Position numbers and translations under genes: made by a program. Shown in pieces: positions 37,365 to 48,175 of a stretch of 64,000 nt of DNA. Location: contig NZ_CP021435.1 of the NCBI RefSeq assembly GCF_002549795.1, positions 2,666,001-2,730,000 of the forward strand. The letters are read 5' to 3'. Source of the DNA: Halomonas beimenensis (GTDB lineage: Bacteria; Pseudomonadota; Gammaproteobacteria; Pseudomonadales; Halomonadaceae). Every line of letters starts with the position of its first letter. The stretch's first letter is position 1. Below the pieces are notes generated by a model, which searched no databases, had not been told where the DNA came from, and was given only the letters and a program-made list of their open reading frames with translations.

Positions 37365-37868
37365 TCAGAAGTGGAAGGTGGCGCCGAGGCTCACGGCGTC
37401 GAAATCGTAGTTCGACTCCTCCAGGTAGCGCATCCAGTCGGCATCCAGCGAGACGTTCGGGCCGATGGCGTAGCTGGCCCCGGCCCCGTAGGAGATGTCG
37501 CTCTCGGAGTCCGCACCGTCGAACTCCACCTCGGTGGCCCCCAGCAGGCCGAAGATCTTGAACTGGGGCGTGATCGGCAGCATGCCCTTGGCGTAGCCGC
37601 CGGCCAGATAGTCCAGGTCGACCGGGCCATCGGAGCCACCGGTGCCGAGATGCCCCTCGAGGGCGAAGTAGTCGTTGAAGGCCACCCCGGCGCGAAGCCG
37701 CAGGCCGGTGCTGTCGAAGTTACCGGGGCCGTCGGGGTCGAGTTCCCAGAACAGGGCATCGCCGCCGATATAGGGGCTCGGCTGGTACATCATCGGGCCC
37801 TGGGCCTGGGCGGTCGCCCCGATCAGCAGGAAGGCCGCGGCGGCGGCGGGCATCACGAAGGTCTTCAT
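37365..37868 (-). CDS. small outer-membrane beta-barrel protein
   Basis: 167 residues. A signal peptide ends at about 'GATAQAQG'. The rest alternates in the manner of an eight-stranded barrel (OmpX/OmpA-like, PF13505 type) and ends in 'GATFHF', with the terminal phenylalanine typical of BAM substrates. Function unknown. ATG at 37868 is used because GGAGG is seven bases upstream; the ATG two codons earlier overlaps that site. Confidence 0.82.
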   Translation of the reverse strand: MKTFVMPAAAAAFLLIGATAQAQGPMMYQPSPYIGGDALFWELDPDGPGNFDSTGLRLRAGVAFNDYFALEGHLGTGGSDGPVDLDYLAGGYAKGMLPITPQFKIFGLLGATEVEFDGADSESDISYGAGASYAIGPNVSLDADWMRYLEESNYDFDAVSLGATFHF

Positions 37869-38112
37869 GGTCATCCTCCAGTTAGGAAACAGTGTTTCCC
37901 TGCGCATCGACCATTCTGGTACAGAGTCCGCGCAAGCGCCAGTGTATCTCTTGACCGACATCATGCCAGCGCCCCTTGGCGAAGGATGTCACCGCGGCGA
38001 CCGCCTTGTCGTGATAGATTCCTGGCAAGGAGACCCGGCGAGGCCTCGCCGGGCAAGGAAAGGGGCGAGCGGCCTTCCCTCTCCGGCACGCCCCCTGGCT
38101 GAAGGACACGCG

Positions 38113-39291
38113 ATGCAAGACCCGGTACTGGTGATCAACTGCGGTTCCTCATCGATCAAGTACGCGCTGATCGCGAGCGGTGACGCCCCTGCCCGGCTCG
38201 CCGGCCTCGCCGAACGGCTGGGCGGCGAGGACGCCCGACTCACGGGCACGGACAGCCGGGGCGAGCGCTTCGCCGAACCCCTGGCCGGGGCCGACCATCA
38301 TGCTGCGATGGCGGCCATCCTCGACCGGCTGGAAGGCCTGGCGCCCGTGGCCGTGGGGCATCGTGTCGTGCACGGCGGCGAGCGCTTCCATGACGCCACC
38401 CGGCTCGACGACGCCGTGGTGCGCGCCCTCGAGGGACTCAGCGAACTCGCCCCCCTGCACAACCCCGCCAACCTGGAGGGCATCGGCGCCACCCGCCGCC
38501 TGTTCCCCGACCTGCCCCAGGTGGCGGTCTTCGACACGGCCTTCCACCAGACGCTGCCGCCTAGGGCCTATCGCTATGCCCTGCCCGAGCCCCTCTACCG
38601 GCGCCATGGCATCCGCCGCTACGGCTTCCATGGCAGCAGTCACGCCTACGTGAGCCGCCGGGTCGCCACGCTCAGCGGGCGCCAGGACGGGGGCTGGCTG
38701 ATCGCCCACCTGGGCAACGGCTGCTCGGCCTGCGCCGTCTGGCGGGGCGAGAGCGTCGACACCAGCATGGGCCTGACGCCGCTGGAAGGCCTGGTGATGG
38801 GCACCCGCAGCGGCGACGTCGACCCCGGCCTGCATGCTCACCTGGCCCGCCGGCTGGGCTGGTCGCTGGAGCGCATCGATCGCCTGCTCAACCACGAGAG
38901 CGGCCTGCTGGGGCTGTCGGGGCTGTCCAACGACATGCGCCGGCTGGAGCAGGCCGCCGCCGAGCACCATGCCGGTGCCTGGCTGGCCATCGAGGTATTC
39001 TGCTACCGGCTGGCCAAGGCCCTGGCCGCCCTGACCTGCGCCCTGCCTCGACTGGACGGTATCGTCTTCACCGGCGGCATCGGCGAGCACGCCCCGGCGG
39101 TGCGCGCCCGGGTGATCCACCAGCTCCACCACTTCGGCGCCCGCCTCGACGCCGGCGCCAATGCCGCCATCGACGGCACGGAGGGGCGCGTCGACGCCGG
39201 CCAGGGCCCCGAACTCTGGGTGATCCCCACCGACGAGGAGGCCTGGATCGCCGCCGAGACCCGTCGCCTGCTGGAGAGCCCCCGATCATGA
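38113..39291 (+). CDS. ackA: acetate kinase
   Basis: 392 residues. '[15 protein letters not shown]' (acetokinase signature 1), '[13 protein letters not shown]' (signature 2), '[13 protein letters not shown]' and '[20 protein letters not shown]' are all present. The enzyme interconverts acetyl phosphate plus ADP with acetate plus ATP. The last four bases overlap the pta start. Together with Pta it could dissipate or use the acetyl phosphate made by Xsc at the right end of the window. Confidence 0.95.
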   Translation: MQDPVLVINCGSSSIKYALIASGDAPARLAGLAERLGGEDARLTGTDSRGERFAEPLAGADHHAAMAAILDRLEGLAPVAVGHRVVHGGERFHDATRLDDAVVRALEGLSELAPLHNPANLEGIGATRRLFPDLPQVAVFDTAFHQTLPPRAYRYALPEPLYRRHGIRRYGFHGSSHAYVSRRVATLSGRQDGGWLIAHLGNGCSACAVWRGESVDTSMGLTPLEGLVMGTRSGDVDPGLHAHLARRLGWSLERIDRLLNHESGLLGLSGLSNDMRRLEQAAAEHHAGAWLAIEVFCYRLAKALAALTCALPRLDGIVFTGGIGEHAPAVRARVIHQLHHFGARLDAGANAAIDGTEGRVDAGQGPELWVIPTDEEAWIAAETRRLLESPRS

Positions 39292-41486
39292 CCGAGCCTC
39301 GCACCCTGCTGCTGGTTCCCACCGAGGCCGGGGTGGGCCTGACCTCGGCGAGCCTGGGCCTGCTGCGCGCCCTGGACACCCTGGGCCTGCATGCCGCCTT
39401 CCTCAAGCCCTTCCGCCAGGACGTCGCCGAAGAGGCGGCGCCGGGAGCCGCGATGGCCGGCCTCGGCGATCCGGCCCAGGCTTCGCTGGACCGTTCCTCG
39501 GCGCTGGTGGCGAGCCTGTTCGGCCTGGCCCCGCCCGCGCCCCTGGACCGCGACACCCTGGAGGCCTGGCTGCGCGAGGATCGCCTCGACGACCTGATGG
39601 AGCATGCCGTGGCACGCCACGCCGAGCTCGCCGCCCCCGAGGCCGGCGAGCCGCCCTCGCTGATCCTGGTGGAAGGCCTGGCCCCCGGCCCCCGGCGCGG
39701 CTATGCCAGCCGGCTCAACGCCCAGCTCGCCCATGCCCTGGACGCCGACCTGCTGCTGGTGGCCGACGGCGACCCGGGCGAGCCCCGCGCCCTGGCCGAG
39801 CGCCTCGAGCTCCACGCCCGGGGCTTCGGCGACGATGAGGCCCTGCGCATCCTCGGCTGCCTGCTGATGCGACTGCCCGCCGAGGATGCCGTGCCCGAGG
39901 CCACGATCGGCCCGGAGGCCGCCATGGACCAGGCCGCCGCCCGGCTGGCCGACTGGCGGGACCGCCTGGCGCGCCTCGATCCCGCGACGCCGCCGCTGAT
40001 CGGCGCCGTGCCCTACCATGCCGCCCTGAGCGCCCTGCGCACCCGCGACGTGGCCCGGGCCCTGGGCGCGCGCCTGCTCCACGAGGGCGAGGACGACCGG
40101 CGCCGAGTGCTGGGTACCCATCTCTGCGCCCGGAGCGCGGCCCATGCCCTGCATGCCTTCGCGCCGGGCAAGCTGATCGTCAGCCCCGGCGACCGGGACG
40201 ACATCCTGCTCGCCACGGCGCTCGCCGCCATGAACGGCGTGCCCCTGGCGGGGCTGCTGCTGACCCACGGCGAGCCGCCCGGCGAGGCCATGATCGATTT
40301 CTGCCGGCCGGCCCTGAACACCGGCCTGCCGGTGCTGATGGTGGACGACGACAGCTACGCCACCGCCCGCCGGCTGGACCGGATGAGCCGCGACATCCCC
40401 GTGGACGATCGAGAGCGGGCCGAGCGGGTGACACGCTTCGTGGCCGCCCACCTCGACCCGGACTGGCTGCGCGAGACCCTGAGCCGAGGCGTGCCCCGCC
40501 GGTTGTCGCCGGCGGCCTTCCGCCACCGCCTGGTCACCCTCGCCCAGCAGGCGCGCAAGCGCATCCTGCTGCCCGAGGGGGACGAGCCCCGCACCCTGGA
40601 GGCGGCGATCCTCTGCCAGCGTCGGGGCATCGCCGACTGCGTCCTGCTGGGCCGGCGCGAGGCCATCGCCGAGGTGGCCCGGCAGCGCGGCCTGGCGCTG
40701 CCCGAAGACCTGGAGATCATCGACCCCGAGGCGGTGCGGCGACGCTACATCCGGCCCATGGTCGCCCGTCGCCGCGGCCGGCTCAACGCCCTGACCGCGG
40801 AGGCCCAGCTTCACGACAACGTGGTGCTGGGCACCATGATGCTCGCCCAGGGCGAGGCGGACGGCCTGGTGTCGGGGGCGGTGCATACCACCGCCAATAC
40901 CCTGCGGCCGGCCTTCCAGCTGATCCGCACGGCGCCAGGCTATCGGCGAGCCTCCTCGATCTTCTTCATGCTGCTCCCCGAGCAGGTGGTGGTCTACGGA
41001 GACTGCGCCGTGAACCCGGACCCGGACGCCGAGACCCTGGCCGACATCGCCATCCAGAGCGCCCGCTCCGCCGCCGCCTTCGGCATCGAGCCCCGGGTGG
41101 CCATGATCAGCTACTCCACCGGCGACTCCGGCCACGGCGCCGACGTGGACAAGGTCCGCGAGGCCACCCGCCTGGCTCGGGCGCGGGCCCCGGAGCTCAT
41201 CATCGACGGCCCCCTGCAGTACGACGCCGCGGCCATCGAGAGCGTGGGGAGGCAGAAGGCGCCGGACTCGCCGGTGGCCGGCCGGGCCACGGTGTTCGTC
41301 TTCCCCGACCTGAACACCGGCAACACCACCTACAAGGCGGTGCAGCGCAGCGCCCACGTGGTGAGCGTCGGCCCCATGCTCCAGGGGCTGGCCAAGCCGG
41401 TGAACGACCTCTCCCGGGGGGCACTGGTGGACGACATCGTCTACACCATCGCCCTGACCGCCATCCAGGCCGCCCAGGAGGCGTGA
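39288..41486 (+). CDS. pta: phosphate acetyltransferase, long form
   Basis: 732 residues. The N-terminal P-loop-like domain and DRTGG domain precede the catalytic PTA_PTB domain ('[24 protein letters not shown]' ... '[18 protein letters not shown]'). It converts acetyl phosphate and CoA into acetyl-CoA. The first domain is degenerate at the usual Walker A region. Coupled to ackA by a four-base overlap (ATGA). Confidence 0.94.
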   Translation: MTEPRTLLLVPTEAGVGLTSASLGLLRALDTLGLHAAFLKPFRQDVAEEAAPGAAMAGLGDPAQASLDRSSALVASLFGLAPPAPLDRDTLEAWLREDRLDDLMEHAVARHAELAAPEAGEPPSLILVEGLAPGPRRGYASRLNAQLAHALDADLLLVADGDPGEPRALAERLELHARGFGDDEALRILGCLLMRLPAEDAVPEATIGPEAAMDQAAARLADWRDRLARLDPATPPLIGAVPYHAALSALRTRDVARALGARLLHEGEDDRRRVLGTHLCARSAAHALHAFAPGKLIVSPGDRDDILLATALAAMNGVPLAGLLLTHGEPPGEAMIDFCRPALNTGLPVLMVDDDSYATARRLDRMSRDIPVDDRERAERVTRFVAAHLDPDWLRETLSRGVPRRLSPAAFRHRLVTLAQQARKRILLPEGDEPRTLEAAILCQRRGIADCVLLGRREAIAEVARQRGLALPEDLEIIDPEAVRRRYIRPMVARRRGRLNALTAEAQLHDNVVLGTMMLAQGEADGLVSGAVHTTANTLRPAFQLIRTAPGYRRASSIFFMLLPEQVVVYGDCAVNPDPDAETLADIAIQSARSAAAFGIEPRVAMISYSTGDSGHGADVDKVREATRLARARAPELIIDGPLQYDAAAIESVGRQKAPDSPVAGRATVFVFPDLNTGNTTYKAVQRSAHVVSVGPMLQGLAKPVNDLSRGALVDDIVYTIALTAIQAAQEA

Positions 41487-41582
41487 ACCGACGGGAAGAA
41501 GCACCGGGCGACCTTTCGCCCTGGGCGCCGTCGACCTAGAGTGGAGGAAGGCTTCGCCCTTTTCCCCGCAGGAGGCTCGCCC

Positions 41583-42185
41583 ATGACCGCGCAAGACCGG
41601 CCCACGGCCTTGGCAGGACACGGGCGACGCGCCCAGCTCTCGCTCTTCGCACGCAACTTCTTCAAGCATCCGCGCATGCTGGGCTCGATCATTCCCAGTT
41701 CCCCCTTCCTGGTGCGGCGCCTGGTGGAGCGCATCGAGTTCCGCAGCGCCCGCGTCATCGTCGAGTACGGCCCCGGCGTCGGCACCATCACCCGGGAGCT
41801 GCTGCGCCGCATGCCGCCCGGGATGACCCTGCTCGCGATGGAGACCAACCCGGAGTTCGTCGACTTCCTCCGGCGATCCCTGCCCGATCCCCGCCTACAG
41901 GTCGTCCAGGGCTCCGCCGAGACGATCCAGGTCGAGCTGGCCCGCCTGGGGCTGCCCACCGCCGACTACGTGCTGTCCGGCCTTCCCTTCAGCACCCTGG
42001 CGGCCACCACCCGCGAGACCATCCTCCGCAACAGTCTCGAGGCGCTCTCGCCCCAGGGCGCCATGCTGGTCTATCAGTTCTCCTCCCGGGTGCTGCCCGA
42101 CCTGCGCCGGGTCTTCTCCGAGGTGGAGTGCGATTTCGAACCCTTCAACATTCTCCCGGCGAAGGTCTACCACTGCCGCCCCTGA
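41583..42185 (+). CDS. PmtA/COG3963-like SAM-dependent methyltransferase
   Basis: 200 residues. The N-terminal amphipathic stretch 'FARNFFKHPRMLGSIIPSSPFLVRRLV' and the SAM motif 'IVEYGPGVGTITREL' are those of the phospholipid N-methyltransferase/rRNA adenine dimethylase-like COG3963 group. It may methylate phosphatidylethanolamine; this is family inference. AGGAGG precedes the ATG at 41583. Ends ten bases before the convergent thiG stop. Confidence 0.8.
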   Translation: MTAQDRPTALAGHGRRAQLSLFARNFFKHPRMLGSIIPSSPFLVRRLVERIEFRSARVIVEYGPGVGTITRELLRRMPPGMTLLAMETNPEFVDFLRRSLPDPRLQVVQGSAETIQVELARLGLPTADYVLSGLPFSTLAATTRETILRNSLEALSPQGAMLVYQFSSRVLPDLRRVFSEVECDFEPFNILPAKVYHCRP

Positions 42186-42195
42186 CGCGTCGTTT

Positions 42196-42987
42196 CTAGC
42201 CCGCGATGCGCCCCGCCACGGGGGAGGAAGGCTCGGCCCGGTCGCGGCGCGGCATGCGCCCGGCCAGGTAGGCGCCGCGGCCGGCCTCGACGGCGGCCTT
42301 CATCGCCCGAGCCATGGCCACCGGATCCCGGGCATGGGCGATGGCCGAATTCATCAGCACGGCGTCGCAGCCCAGCTCCATGGCCAGCGCCGCCTCCGAG
42401 GCGGTGCCGATCCCCGCGTCGATCAGCACCGGCACCGAGGCTCGCTCGATGATCAGCCGGATGTTGTGGGGATTCTGGATGCCGCAGCCCGAGCCGATCA
42501 GCGAGCCCAGCGGCATGATCGCGCAGCAGCCCAGGGCCTCGAGCTCGCCGGCCACGATGGGATCGTCGCTGGTGTAGGCCATGACGTCGAAGCCGTCGGC
42601 GATCAGGGCCTCGGCGGCCTTGAGCGTCTCGACCACGTTGGGGTAGAGGGTCGTCTCGTCGCCCAGCACCTCCAGCTTGACCAGGTTGTGGCCGTCCAGC
42701 AGCTCCCGCGCCAGCCGGCAGGTGCGCACCGCCGCCCGGGCATCGAAGCAGCCGGCGGTATTGGGCAACAGGGTGTAGCGCGACGGCGGCACCACCTCCA
42801 GCAGGGGCGGCTCGTCGTTGCCCTGTCCCAGGTCGGTCCGGCGGACCGCGAAGGTCACCACCTCCGTCCCGCTGGCCTCGAGGGCCGCCGCCGTCTCCGC
42901 CGCGTCGCGATACTTGCCGGTGCCGACCAGCAGGCGCGAGGCGAACTCGCGACCGGCGATGCGCAGGGGCTGATCACTCATTGTCAT
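42196..42987 (-). CDS. thiG: thiazole synthase
   Basis: 263 residues. '[12 protein letters not shown]', the Schiff-base lysine in '[16 protein letters not shown]' and the phosphate-binding '[26 protein letters not shown]' identify ThiG. It builds the thiazole phosphate from deoxyxylulose 5-phosphate, dehydroglycine and ThiS-thiocarboxylate. The start at 42987 has AAGGAG seven bases upstream. Follows thiS by 23 bases. Confidence 0.95.
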   Translation of the reverse strand: MTMSDQPLRIAGREFASRLLVGTGKYRDAAETAAALEASGTEVVTFAVRRTDLGQGNDEPPLLEVVPPSRYTLLPNTAGCFDARAAVRTCRLARELLDGHNLVKLEVLGDETTLYPNVVETLKAAEALIADGFDVMAYTSDDPIVAGELEALGCCAIMPLGSLIGSGCGIQNPHNIRLIIERASVPVLIDAGIGTASEAALAMELGCDAVLMNSAIAHARDPVAMARAMKAAVEAGRGAYLAGRMPRRDRAEPSSPVAGRIAG

Positions 42988-43010
42988 GCAGGGTCTCCTT
43001 GGGCAGGGGC

Positions 43011-43217
43011 TCAGCCGCCGCCGATGGCATGGACGATCTCGATGCGATCTCCCGCGGCGAGCGCGATGGTCGCATGGCGACTGGCGGGCACCACCTCCTC
43101 GTTGAGCTCGACGGCGATCCGGGCTCCCGCCAGGCCGAGGTCGGCGAGCAACGCCTCGAGCCGCCAGCCGTCCTCGACGAGATGCGGCTCGCCGTTGATA
43201 TGCACGGGGATCATCAT
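43011..43217 (-). CDS. thiS: sulfur carrier protein ThiS
   Basis: 68 residues, beta-grasp fold, ending in the required Gly-Gly ('HAIGGG'; one extra Gly). It carries sulfur as a C-terminal thiocarboxylate to ThiG. The ATG at 43217 overlaps the exporter stop by three bases; a second ATG is at 43214. Translationally coupled to the UPF0324 gene upstream and followed by thiG. Confidence 0.92.
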   Translation of the reverse strand: MMIPVHINGEPHLVEDGWRLEALLADLGLAGARIAVELNEEVVPASRHATIALAAGDRIEIVHAIGGG

Positions 43218-44287
43218 CACAGGCTCGCCAGGTCGAAGTGGATGAAGGCCAGGACCAGCAGCAGCAGGAAGACGGTCTCGGCCACCATCAGGATCACCGG
43301 CTTCCAGCCCACCACGGCCAGCTTCTGGAAGGAGGTCTTGATGCCCAGGGCGGCGATGGCGGTCACCAGGCACCAGCGCGACAGGTCGGTGAAGCCCTCC
43401 GCGACCATCGGCGGAACCCAGCCGAGGCTGTTGACGATCACCAGCGCCACGAAGGCCACGAGGAAGGCCGGCAGCATCGGCACCTTGCCCTCGCCGTCCT
43501 CGTCGCGACGATCGCGCCGGAACAGGAACATGAACATCATCACCGCCGGCACCAGCATCGCCACCCGCATCAGCTTGACGAAGGTCGACACATCGCCGGT
43601 GCTCTCGGAGATCATGTAGCCCGCGCCCACGACCTGGGCCACGTCATGAATGGTGCCGCCGAGGAAGATGCCCGCCTCGCTGTCGCTCAGCCCCAGCACG
43701 CCGACGATGAGCGGATAGGTCACCATGGCCATGGTGGACAGGGTGGTCACGCCGACCACGGTCATGATGGTGTTGCGTTCGTGGTTCGCGTGGCGCGGCA
43801 TCACGGCCGACAGCGCCAGCGCCGCCGAGGCACCGCAGATGGCCACCGAGCCGCCGGTCAGCAGGCCCATGTCCCGGTCGAGGCCCAGCACACGGGCGAG
43901 CACCGCGCCCATGGCGATGGTGAACATCACCCCGCAGACCACGGTCAGCACGGGGCCGATGGCGAGCTCGGCGACCTGCTCGATGGTGATGCGCACCCCG
44001 AGCAGCGCGACCCCGACTCTCAGGACTCGCTTGGCGGCGAACTCCACGCCGGCCAGGCAACGTCCCTCCTCGGAGAGGAAGTGCAGCGTCATGCCGAACA
44101 GCAGGGCATAGAGCAGCGTCGGCCCGCCATAATGGTCGGCGATGAAGGTCGTCGCCAGGGCGATGGTGATGCAGATCATCAAGCCCGGCATGATGCGTTG
44201 GAGCGGTTGCAGGCTGCGGGGCAAGGCCCGCTTGTTACCCTGAAGGGTCGACATGTCGGTGCTGCCACCGGTGTCTCGATGCGTCAT
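43217..44287 (-). CDS. UPF0324 (YeiH-type) putative sulfate/sulfite exporter
   Basis: 356 residues with about ten membrane helices. '[20 protein letters not shown]', '[20 protein letters not shown]' and '[18 protein letters not shown]' are UPF0324 signatures. Family members such as CuyZ are proposed to export sulfite in organosulfonate-degrading bacteria. Start at 44287 has AAGGTGG upstream. First gene of an operon with thiS and thiG; no riboswitch was found before it. Confidence 0.85.
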   Translation of the reverse strand: MTHRDTGGSTDMSTLQGNKRALPRSLQPLQRIMPGLMICITIALATTFIADHYGGPTLLYALLFGMTLHFLSEEGRCLAGVEFAAKRVLRVGVALLGVRITIEQVAELAIGPVLTVVCGVMFTIAMGAVLARVLGLDRDMGLLTGGSVAICGASAALALSAVMPRHANHERNTIMTVVGVTTLSTMAMVTYPLIVGVLGLSDSEAGIFLGGTIHDVAQVVGAGYMISESTGDVSTFVKLMRVAMLVPAVMMFMFLFRRDRRDEDGEGKVPMLPAFLVAFVALVIVNSLGWVPPMVAEGFTDLSRWCLVTAIAALGIKTSFQKLAVVGWKPVILMVAETVFLLLLVLAFIHFDLASL

Positions 44288-44511
44288 CTTGCCACCTTGT
44301 AAACCACGGGACGGTTGTCGCCTCCTGCGACAGGATCGGCCCTTCGTTATTGGAGTACGAATCCCGGCAGGGATGTCGGGGACACCATCCTTGGGTGCCA
44401 GGCCAGGCAAGGGATGGGTCCCGGCCTACTGGAAGTCATGGTGCATGGGCGGAGTGAAGGGAGTTAGAACCAGTTCCTCACCCGCCTTGAGTCCAACCAG
44501 TTACCACTCCG

Positions 44512-46143
44512 TCAGGAGGCTCGAGCATGGTGAGCATGGGCCCGCTTGATCATGTCGGAGGCCTTTTCGGCGATCATGATCGTAGGCGCATTGGTATTCC
44601 CGGAGACAATCACCGGCATGATCGAGGCGTCCACCACGCGCAGGCCCTCCAGGCCGTGCACGCGAAGCTGGTCATCCACGACCGCCAACGGATCATGCCC
44701 CATCTTGCAGGTACCGGCCGGGTGATAGATCGTCTGGCTGTACTGGCGCGCCGCTTCGAGGAGCTCGGCGTCGCTCTGATACTGCGAACCGGGCACATAC
44801 TCCTCGGTAACCACCGAGGCCAGAGGTGGCTGCTTGGCGATGCGCCGCGCTACCTTGATGGCATCCACTGCGACCCTGCAGTCCTCCTCGGTACTCAGGT
44901 AGTTGGGCTGGATCGAGGGATAGACGGCCGGGTCGGGGCTGGTGATGCGAATGGAACCGCGACTCGTGGGGCGAAGCTGACATACCGATGAGGTGAAGGC
45001 AGAGAAGGGGTGCACGCCCTCGGCCGGCTTGTCGGCAGAAAGCGGCTGCATATGAAACTGGATATCCGGACGATCCAGTCCTTCACGTGACCGGGTGAAC
45101 ACACATACCTGGCTGGCGGCGAGGGTCAGAGGCCCAGTCCGGGTCATGAGATATTGAGTGCCCACCGCGAGCTTCTTCAGGGGGTGGCGCACTTCATCAT
45201 TGAGTGTTCGGCAACGGGTCTTGAACACCAAACGGATCTGCAGGTGATCCTGCAGGTTCTCTCCCACCCCCGGAAGCTCATGCAGGCACTGGACCCCCAC
45301 CTCCTTGAGATGCTCGGGGTTACCGATGCCGGAACACTGCAGGATCTGCGGCGATCCGATGGCGCCGCTGGAGAGCAGCACCTCGCGGTTGGCCCGCACC
45401 ACCTCCTGACGCTCACCACGACGATATTCGACGCCCACCACGCGCTTTCCCTCGAGGAGCAGCCTCTGACAGTGCGCACGCTTGATGACGGTTAGATTCG
45501 CTCGCTTTAGTGCTGGACGAAGAAACGCTTTGGCGGTCGAACACCGAAAGCCCTTGTAGGAGGTCTGCTGGAAGTAGCCCACCCCTTCCTGAGTCGCCCC
45601 GTTGACGTCGCGATTCTCGGGAATCCCGGCGGCCTTGGCGGCTTCGATGAACCGTTCGGCGATCTCACGCCGCAGCCGCAGGTCAGAAACCTTCAATGGC
45701 CCCTCGGTGCCGTGATACGGGTCGGCGCCGCGCTCCTGACACTCGGACTTCTTGAAGTACGGCAAGACGGAATCGTAGTCCCAGCCCATGTTTCCTGCCG
45801 CGGCCCAGTCATCGTAGTCCTCGCGCTGCCCCCGGATGTACAGCAGCCCGTTGAGGGAACTTGAGCCCCCTAGCACCTTGCCGCGAGGCCACTGCAGTCG
45901 ACGACCGTTGATGCCCTCATCCGGATCGGTGAGATAACACCAGTCCGTCGCTGGATTGTGCATGGTCTTGAAATAGCCGACCGGAACATGGATCCAGGGG
46001 TTCCAGTCGGCACCCCCCGCCTCCAGCAGCAAGACCTTCGCAGCAGGGTCCTCACTGAGCCGATTGGCGAGCACACAACCTGCCGAGCCAGCCCCCACGA
46101 TGATGTAGTCAAAGGCCCCTTGCTTGTATGTTGTTGATTTCAT
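44512..46143 (-). CDS. GMC family oxidoreductase (choline/alcohol dehydrogenase type)
   Basis: 543 residues. FAD motif '[21 protein letters not shown]', GMC signature 1 '[20 protein letters not shown]', signature 2 '[18 protein letters not shown]' and the C-terminal '[10 protein letters not shown]' (catalytic His) with '[16 protein letters not shown]' are all present. It oxidises an alcohol with FAD; AlkJ- and BetA-like members share this layout, and the substrate probably matches the TRAP system divergently encoded. Codon use is visibly less GC-rich than in flanking genes. Confidence 0.9.
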   Translation of the reverse strand: MKSTTYKQGAFDYIIVGAGSAGCVLANRLSEDPAAKVLLLEAGGADWNPWIHVPVGYFKTMHNPATDWCYLTDPDEGINGRRLQWPRGKVLGGSSSLNGLLYIRGQREDYDDWAAAGNMGWDYDSVLPYFKKSECQERGADPYHGTEGPLKVSDLRLRREIAERFIEAAKAAGIPENRDVNGATQEGVGYFQQTSYKGFRCSTAKAFLRPALKRANLTVIKRAHCQRLLLEGKRVVGVEYRRGERQEVVRANREVLLSSGAIGSPQILQCSGIGNPEHLKEVGVQCLHELPGVGENLQDHLQIRLVFKTRCRTLNDEVRHPLKKLAVGTQYLMTRTGPLTLAASQVCVFTRSREGLDRPDIQFHMQPLSADKPAEGVHPFSAFTSSVCQLRPTSRGSIRITSPDPAVYPSIQPNYLSTEEDCRVAVDAIKVARRIAKQPPLASVVTEEYVPGSQYQSDAELLEAARQYSQTIYHPAGTCKMGHDPLAVVDDQLRVHGLEGLRVVDASIMPVIVSGNTNAPTIMIAEKASDMIKRAHAHHARAS

Positions 46144-46160
46144 GGGATTAACACCTTTAG

Positions 46161-46228
46161 TGAGACATTCTGTCTCATTAAGAGTGGTCAACAACTCAAG
46201 GGTTGTCAATATCGAGACATTTCATCTC
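46161..46228. promoter_or_regulatory. palindromic operators in the GMC/TRAP divergent promoter
   Basis: TGAGACATTCTGTCTCA (46161-46177) is a perfect 7-3-7 palindrome. A degenerate copy, GAGACATTTCATCTC, lies at 46214-46228, between a possible rightward -35 (TTGTCA, 46203-46208) and -10 (CATAAA, 46228-46233). A third dyad ACAAC-N6-GTTGT is at 46191-46206. The form resembles IclR-family sites (KdgR type), and an IclR gene closes the TRAP operon. Confidence 0.6.
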
Positions 46229-46362
46229 ATAAAAACTTGAAACCCGGCTTTGGTTGGCCTAGGTTGAGACCGTGCTCCTCATTCTTACGCCCTGAGAGGG
46301 CGAGGAGTCCGGCATACGCCACCCCATCACAAGTCCAATCACAACACGCGGGAGTCCTGCTC

Positions 46363-47589
46363 ATGAAATCACCGATTGGAAACGTATCTCGCCGGGATTT
46401 TCTGAACATCTCGGGTCGATTCGGCCTGACCTCCACCCTGATCGCCGCCTCCGGTTTAGGCGCCGGCCTCACAGCCAGCAGCCTGGCTCGGGCCGCTGAA
46501 CAAGAGCAGCAACGCCGCTATCAGACCGAGCCGAAGTTCCAGCTTCGATTCGGGGCTTCGGGGTTCAACGAGCGCAACCTGGATATCCAGAAATCGGGGC
46601 AGTTGTTCTTCGCACGGGACCTCGAGGAACGCACCAACGGTGCGATTCGAGTGGAGTTCATGGGAAGCAATGAGGTCTGTAACCAGCTCGACTGCGTCAG
46701 CAAGGCCCAGCAGGGGATCGTCGATATCTTCTCGGCTTCGACCCAGAACTCCGCAGGGGGCGCGCCCTACCTCAACATCCTCGACTTCGCCTATATGTTC
46801 CCGAGCGTCGCTTCGATGTTTCATTTCTTCTATGACAGGCGAAGTGAGACGCTGCTGCGTGAACCGCTGCGCCAGCGCCACAACCTGCAGTTCCTGTTCA
46901 CGCACTGTGACCTGCGGGGCATCATGCTGGGCCTTAAGTGGCAGGATGAGCCGCTGGTGACCAGCCTGGAACAGCTTCAGGGCACCAAGAACCGTGTCAC
47001 CGGCACGCAGCTCGGACGCATTGCCATGGAGCAGTTGGGGCTCAACCCTGTACCCGTGGCCTGGGAAGAAACCCTTGACGGGCTCCGCCAAGGTTTGCTC
47101 GATGGAGCGGAGACCTGGATGAGCGCGGTGGCCTATGCGGGGATGGCCCCCGTCGTTTCCCAGGCAGTCGACTTGAGGTTCTTTGCAGGCACCGAACACA
47201 CGGCCATGAACCTCTCCAAGTTCGAGAGCCTGGGAAGCGAGCTTCAAGAACAGGTCATGGAGTCGGCCTACTGTGCGCAAGTCTTTACCCAGGGCATGAA
47301 CGAGGCGGGTCGCTACCAGATCGTAGGGGCCACCGAGCATCCTGCCGAAAATACTGTCTTCGCTCAGAACAACGTTCGGGTTGCTCCCCTATCGGATGCC
47401 GAGCGTGAGAAGGCCGAACAGCTGTGCTCGCCGGAGTTCAATCCGGAGCCATGGGAGCAATGGCGTGAACGCCTCAATGCCTGGGCAGGTGGCGTGGATA
47501 TTTACAAGGAAATTCACGGCATCGCTCGTGAGATACCGCGCGATATGGCTGCAGTCAATGTCAAGCCTCAGCGCTGGTGGAAGGGCTGA
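46363..47589 (+). CDS. TRAP substrate-binding protein with Tat signal
   Basis: 408 residues. The N-terminus 'NVSRRDFLNISGRFGLTSTL' is a twin-arginine signal (SRRDFL), so the protein is probably exported folded. The DctP-like fold follows, with 'GTKNRVTGTQLGRIA' and 'GLRQGLLDGAETW'. It has three or more cysteines, unusual for the family. Ligand unknown. Divergent from the GMC gene; first gene of the TRAP operon. Confidence 0.87.
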   Translation: MKSPIGNVSRRDFLNISGRFGLTSTLIAASGLGAGLTASSLARAAEQEQQRRYQTEPKFQLRFGASGFNERNLDIQKSGQLFFARDLEERTNGAIRVEFMGSNEVCNQLDCVSKAQQGIVDIFSASTQNSAGGAPYLNILDFAYMFPSVASMFHFFYDRRSETLLREPLRQRHNLQFLFTHCDLRGIMLGLKWQDEPLVTSLEQLQGTKNRVTGTQLGRIAMEQLGLNPVPVAWEETLDGLRQGLLDGAETWMSAVAYAGMAPVVSQAVDLRFFAGTEHTAMNLSKFESLGSELQEQVMESAYCAQVFTQGMNEAGRYQIVGATEHPAENTVFAQNNVRVAPLSDAEREKAEQLCSPEFNPEPWEQWRERLNAWAGGVDIYKEIHGIAREIPRDMAAVNVKPQRWWKG

Positions 47590-47603
47590 ACCGGAGGCTC
47601 ATG

Positions 47604-48164
47604 ATGGCAAACCACAATTACCAACAAGCTCAACCAGCCACGAGGTGGCTGGTTCCCCTTCGCTGGCTGGATGAGAACCTGGAGAAGTGCATTATTCTGC
47701 TGTCTTACGCCGGCATGTCAGGCATCATCTTCGTGGAGGTGATTCGCCGTTTCTTCTTCAGCGTTCAGGCTCCTTGGAGCACCAGCATTCCCGTGCTGCT
47801 GTTCCTCTGGCTGACCTGGTTCGGAGCCTCGCTAAACGTCAAGAACCGCACACACTTGTCGCTCAATGAGATCCGCATGCGTCTTCCCTATACTGGGCAG
47901 TTCCTATGCCTCGTGCTGGATGCGGTTCTCTGGATTGGCTTCGGGATCATGGTGATCAACTTCACCATCGATCAAGTACAGCTAGCCTACAACAACTTCG
48001 CCATCGTGCCGGGCACGGATAACGTCATGCAATGGTGGTTCTACCTGGCCACACCGGCGGCCTGGGTATTGATCATCTACCGGGTTCTGCAGAACCTCTT
48101 CGCTGACTGGCAACGCTTCCGCCTGCGTGAGCCTTTCAACCTCCAGCCCTCGATCATGGATTAG
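47604..48164 (+). CDS. TRAP transporter small permease (DctQ family)
   Basis: 186 residues with four predicted spans starting at 'CIILLSYAGMSGIIFVEVIRR'. The ATG at 47604 is preferred for spacing from GGAGG; adjacent ATG at 47601 and a GTG at 47577 are alternatives. Sits 14 bases after the binding protein gene. Confidence 0.87.
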   Translation: MANHNYQQAQPATRWLVPLRWLDENLEKCIILLSYAGMSGIIFVEVIRRFFFSVQAPWSTSIPVLLFLWLTWFGASLNVKNRTHLSLNEIRMRLPYTGQFLCLVLDAVLWIGFGIMVINFTIDQVQLAYNNFAIVPGTDNVMQWWFYLATPAAWVLIIYRVLQNLFADWQRFRLREPFNLQPSIMD

Positions 48165-48175
48165 GAGGACAGATC

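Noticed and set aside
39003..41669. 888-residue minus-strand open frame across ackA-pta
   Set aside because: Antisense shadow of pta; no recognisable domain and very skewed composition.
44461..44502. AACCAGTT repeated twice 27 bases apart after the GMC gene
   Set aside because: Too short and in a 3' region; likely chance.
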